A DNA stretch of 64,000 bases from Pontederia crassipes (lineage: Eukaryota; Streptophyta; Magnoliopsida; Commelinales; Pontederiaceae). The translations under genes were made by a program, and so were the position numbers. A model generated the notes under the pieces. The model was not told the origin of the DNA and ran no database searches. It saw only the letters and a program-made list of their open reading frames with translations. Each line of letters opens with the position of its first letter. Position 1 is the stretch's first letter. Of the stretch, positions 62,212 to 64,000 are shown in pieces. The stretch spans positions 70,454,139 to 70,518,138 of the forward strand of contig CM060196.1 of NCBI GenBank assembly GCA_030549335.1, read 5' to 3'.

Positions 62212-63239
62212 AAATTGATATAAAAAAATTATGTAAATGATTTTATCGTGACATTTTAGTTATTAACTTTGATATCAATGATTTTTCAAAAGCATGGAAA
62301 AAAGTTTGAAATGGAAAAAAAAATCAAACATTGGAGACACGTTGAAAATATAATTTATCTTCAATGGGTTAAAAGATTGAAACACAAATATCAGCATGTA
62401 CAAATTATACCTTCCAAGTTTAATTTGTAAAGTTCTGGTTTGTTTATTTCATCGATATTCATTGTATTTATTTTTTTGTTTTGTTTTTAATGTTAGAATC
62501 TGAATATGCACCAGAATAAACTTCAATGGCCAATGATAATAAAATATAATGATATAAAATGAAAATATGCAAAAACAATAATTGAAAGACTTTTAACTCT
62601 TCCTTTTTCTACCCGTTTTCACCTTAAAAATGCTACAACAACAAAAACCTAATTAAAATACATGATTTTATGTAAATAATGTTTAAATTTAGTTACAAAA
62701 GTTCCGTTAAAACCCTAATATCTCATCTATTTGTTTTTCTTTCGAATAATCGATACGATTCAAGATAAGTAGACCATTTTTTATTTAACAAATAAGATAA
62801 ATTTAAAATTAAAAATTTAATAGAGTAGTTTTTCTCATTGAATATTTAATTAGAATAAGAGGAAGAAATTTACTATTGTATTTTATTCTTTTTTTCTTTT
62901 CTTACATAAAAAAATCAATCCGTCAAAAGTTGAGTTAGATTTGGACACATTTTGGACGCACCAATAATAAGATAAAATTGTGTTCTTAATTTATTAATTG
63001 TATCTATGATTAAATTTTTTTATCAAAAGCGCATAGTACTTTCTAATTTTTCTTTGCTCACGTAAGAATAAAATTATTTGTGATTAATTATTGAATTAAT
63101 AAATTTCTGCTAACTCTTTCATAAATATTTTAGATACATTTCATAATAAAAAAACTATATAGTTTGGTGACTGACACTATTTTTCATTGACACTATTTTT
63201 CATTATCAGTTCATAAGAATATGGATGATTAATTTGACT
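62212..63239. other. AT-rich intergenic sequence, nothing recognised
   Basis: Low-complexity A/T sequence without supported gene, terminal repeat or RNA gene. Confidence 0.55.
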
Positions 63240-63740
63240 ATTTTTCATTATAAGTTTAAATAGATTATCTTCACGATGGTTTCAAACAAATTAAATAGAG
63301 AAATAAATTGACTAATAAATTATAATTTTAAAAACAAGAAAAATAAATCAGATGGTGGAATATAATAGCTCAAATCTAATTACGAAAGTGATATAATGTA
63401 TGTCTTTATATGATATGTATGTATATGTGTGTATATATATAATTAAAAAAAATATAATAGTGAAATGATTGATATTTAAAAGTAATTCCGAAAGTGATAA
63501 TATGTATGGCACTATAAAATTTAATGATGACACTATAAACTTTAATGTCTTCATCATATTTTCAAAGCAAATTAAATAAAGAATTAAAATGAATAAAAAA
63601 TCTAATGACTAAAAAACTAGAAAAAATAGAAAAAAAACAATGGAATTGTTGAATGAAAGACCTCCAAAACATATTACGAACATGTCATGATGCATGTCCT
63701 TATATTATTTATTCATATATATTTAAAATGCTTTCTTAAT
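63240..63740. repeat. Dispersed repeat, copy 2 (partner at 58641-59060)
   Basis: Same orientation and word order as the copy at 58641-59060. Downstream of it, up to the window end, the sequence is AT-rich with nothing recognisable. Confidence 0.7.
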
Positions 63741-64000
63741 GACAAATTCTAATTCTATTTATTTGTCATAAGAGTTAAATCTCATAATATCAAATTCAAA
63801 TCCTTGCAAACATCATTAGGATCATCAAGAAATTAAAATTTGACAAACTATCATATTAGATATAAGAAATAATATATAAAAAGTAAGATGTATGAAATTT
63901 TATCTTTTGTTTTACAAATCAGTAATTTTAAAATTGTATGCTTATTCTAAAGTAATATTATGTTATATTTGTCTATCTTAATTAATTACTAATAAAAATT

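Noticed and set aside
1..64000. CRISPR arrays, tRNA or rRNA genes, metabolic gene cluster
   Set aside because: No regularly spaced short repeats, no cloverleaf-like genes apart from the tRNA-derived SINE, and only two host genes of unrelated function.

Overview
The window is nuclear DNA from a flowering plant. Two conserved plant genes lie in AT-rich sequence dominated by transposon remnants: LTR retrotransposons, a LINE, a SINE and Mutator-like elements. Genes are intron-rich with GT-AG splicing and there is no operon layout. I could not fix the species.

Region 1 (1-17.8 kb) is one large minus-strand gene for the DNA2/JHS1 replication nuclease-helicase. I assembled 34 exons by hand with consistent phase from ATG (17594) to TAG (1997), giving about 1,318 residues with the nuclease core, four Fe-S cysteines and all main helicase motifs. 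Its introns carry a SINE with a perfect 14-bp target duplication, an AT-rich MITE-like element, a diverged internal duplication and a CA microsatellite. One intron uses a GC-AG boundary.

Region 2 (17.8-35.5 kb) is accessory sequence. It holds a 5'-truncated LINE next to the DNA2 promoter and an 8.6-kb Ty3/gypsy chromovirus (Tekay/Del type) with both LTRs and a 5-bp target duplication but broken genes. Then come a long foldback (31.7-32.2 kb), a Mutator-like element with a 9-bp target duplication, and a GC-cored element with terminal inverted repeats.

Region 3 (35.7-40.4 kb) is an intact plus-strand 5-oxoprolinase (OXP1) gene with one coding exon of 1,256 codons. It belongs to the glutathione degradation / gamma-glutamyl cycle.

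Region 4 (40.9-64 kb) has no convincing host gene. It holds another Mutator-like element, two solo-LTR candidates (one with a perfect TAATT duplication), and a Mutator-like element whose left half and flank were triplicated in tandem. It also has a small non-autonomous copia-like element with a perfect initiator-Met primer site, a tandem array with a unit of about 390 bp, and AT-rich sequence.

DNA2 and OXP1 are divergently oriented, about 19 kb apart, and have no evident functional link. I saw no CRISPR array, gene cluster or clearly new biological system. The most notable structures are the 9-bp-TSD Mutator-like family, its tandem triplication, and the long foldback.
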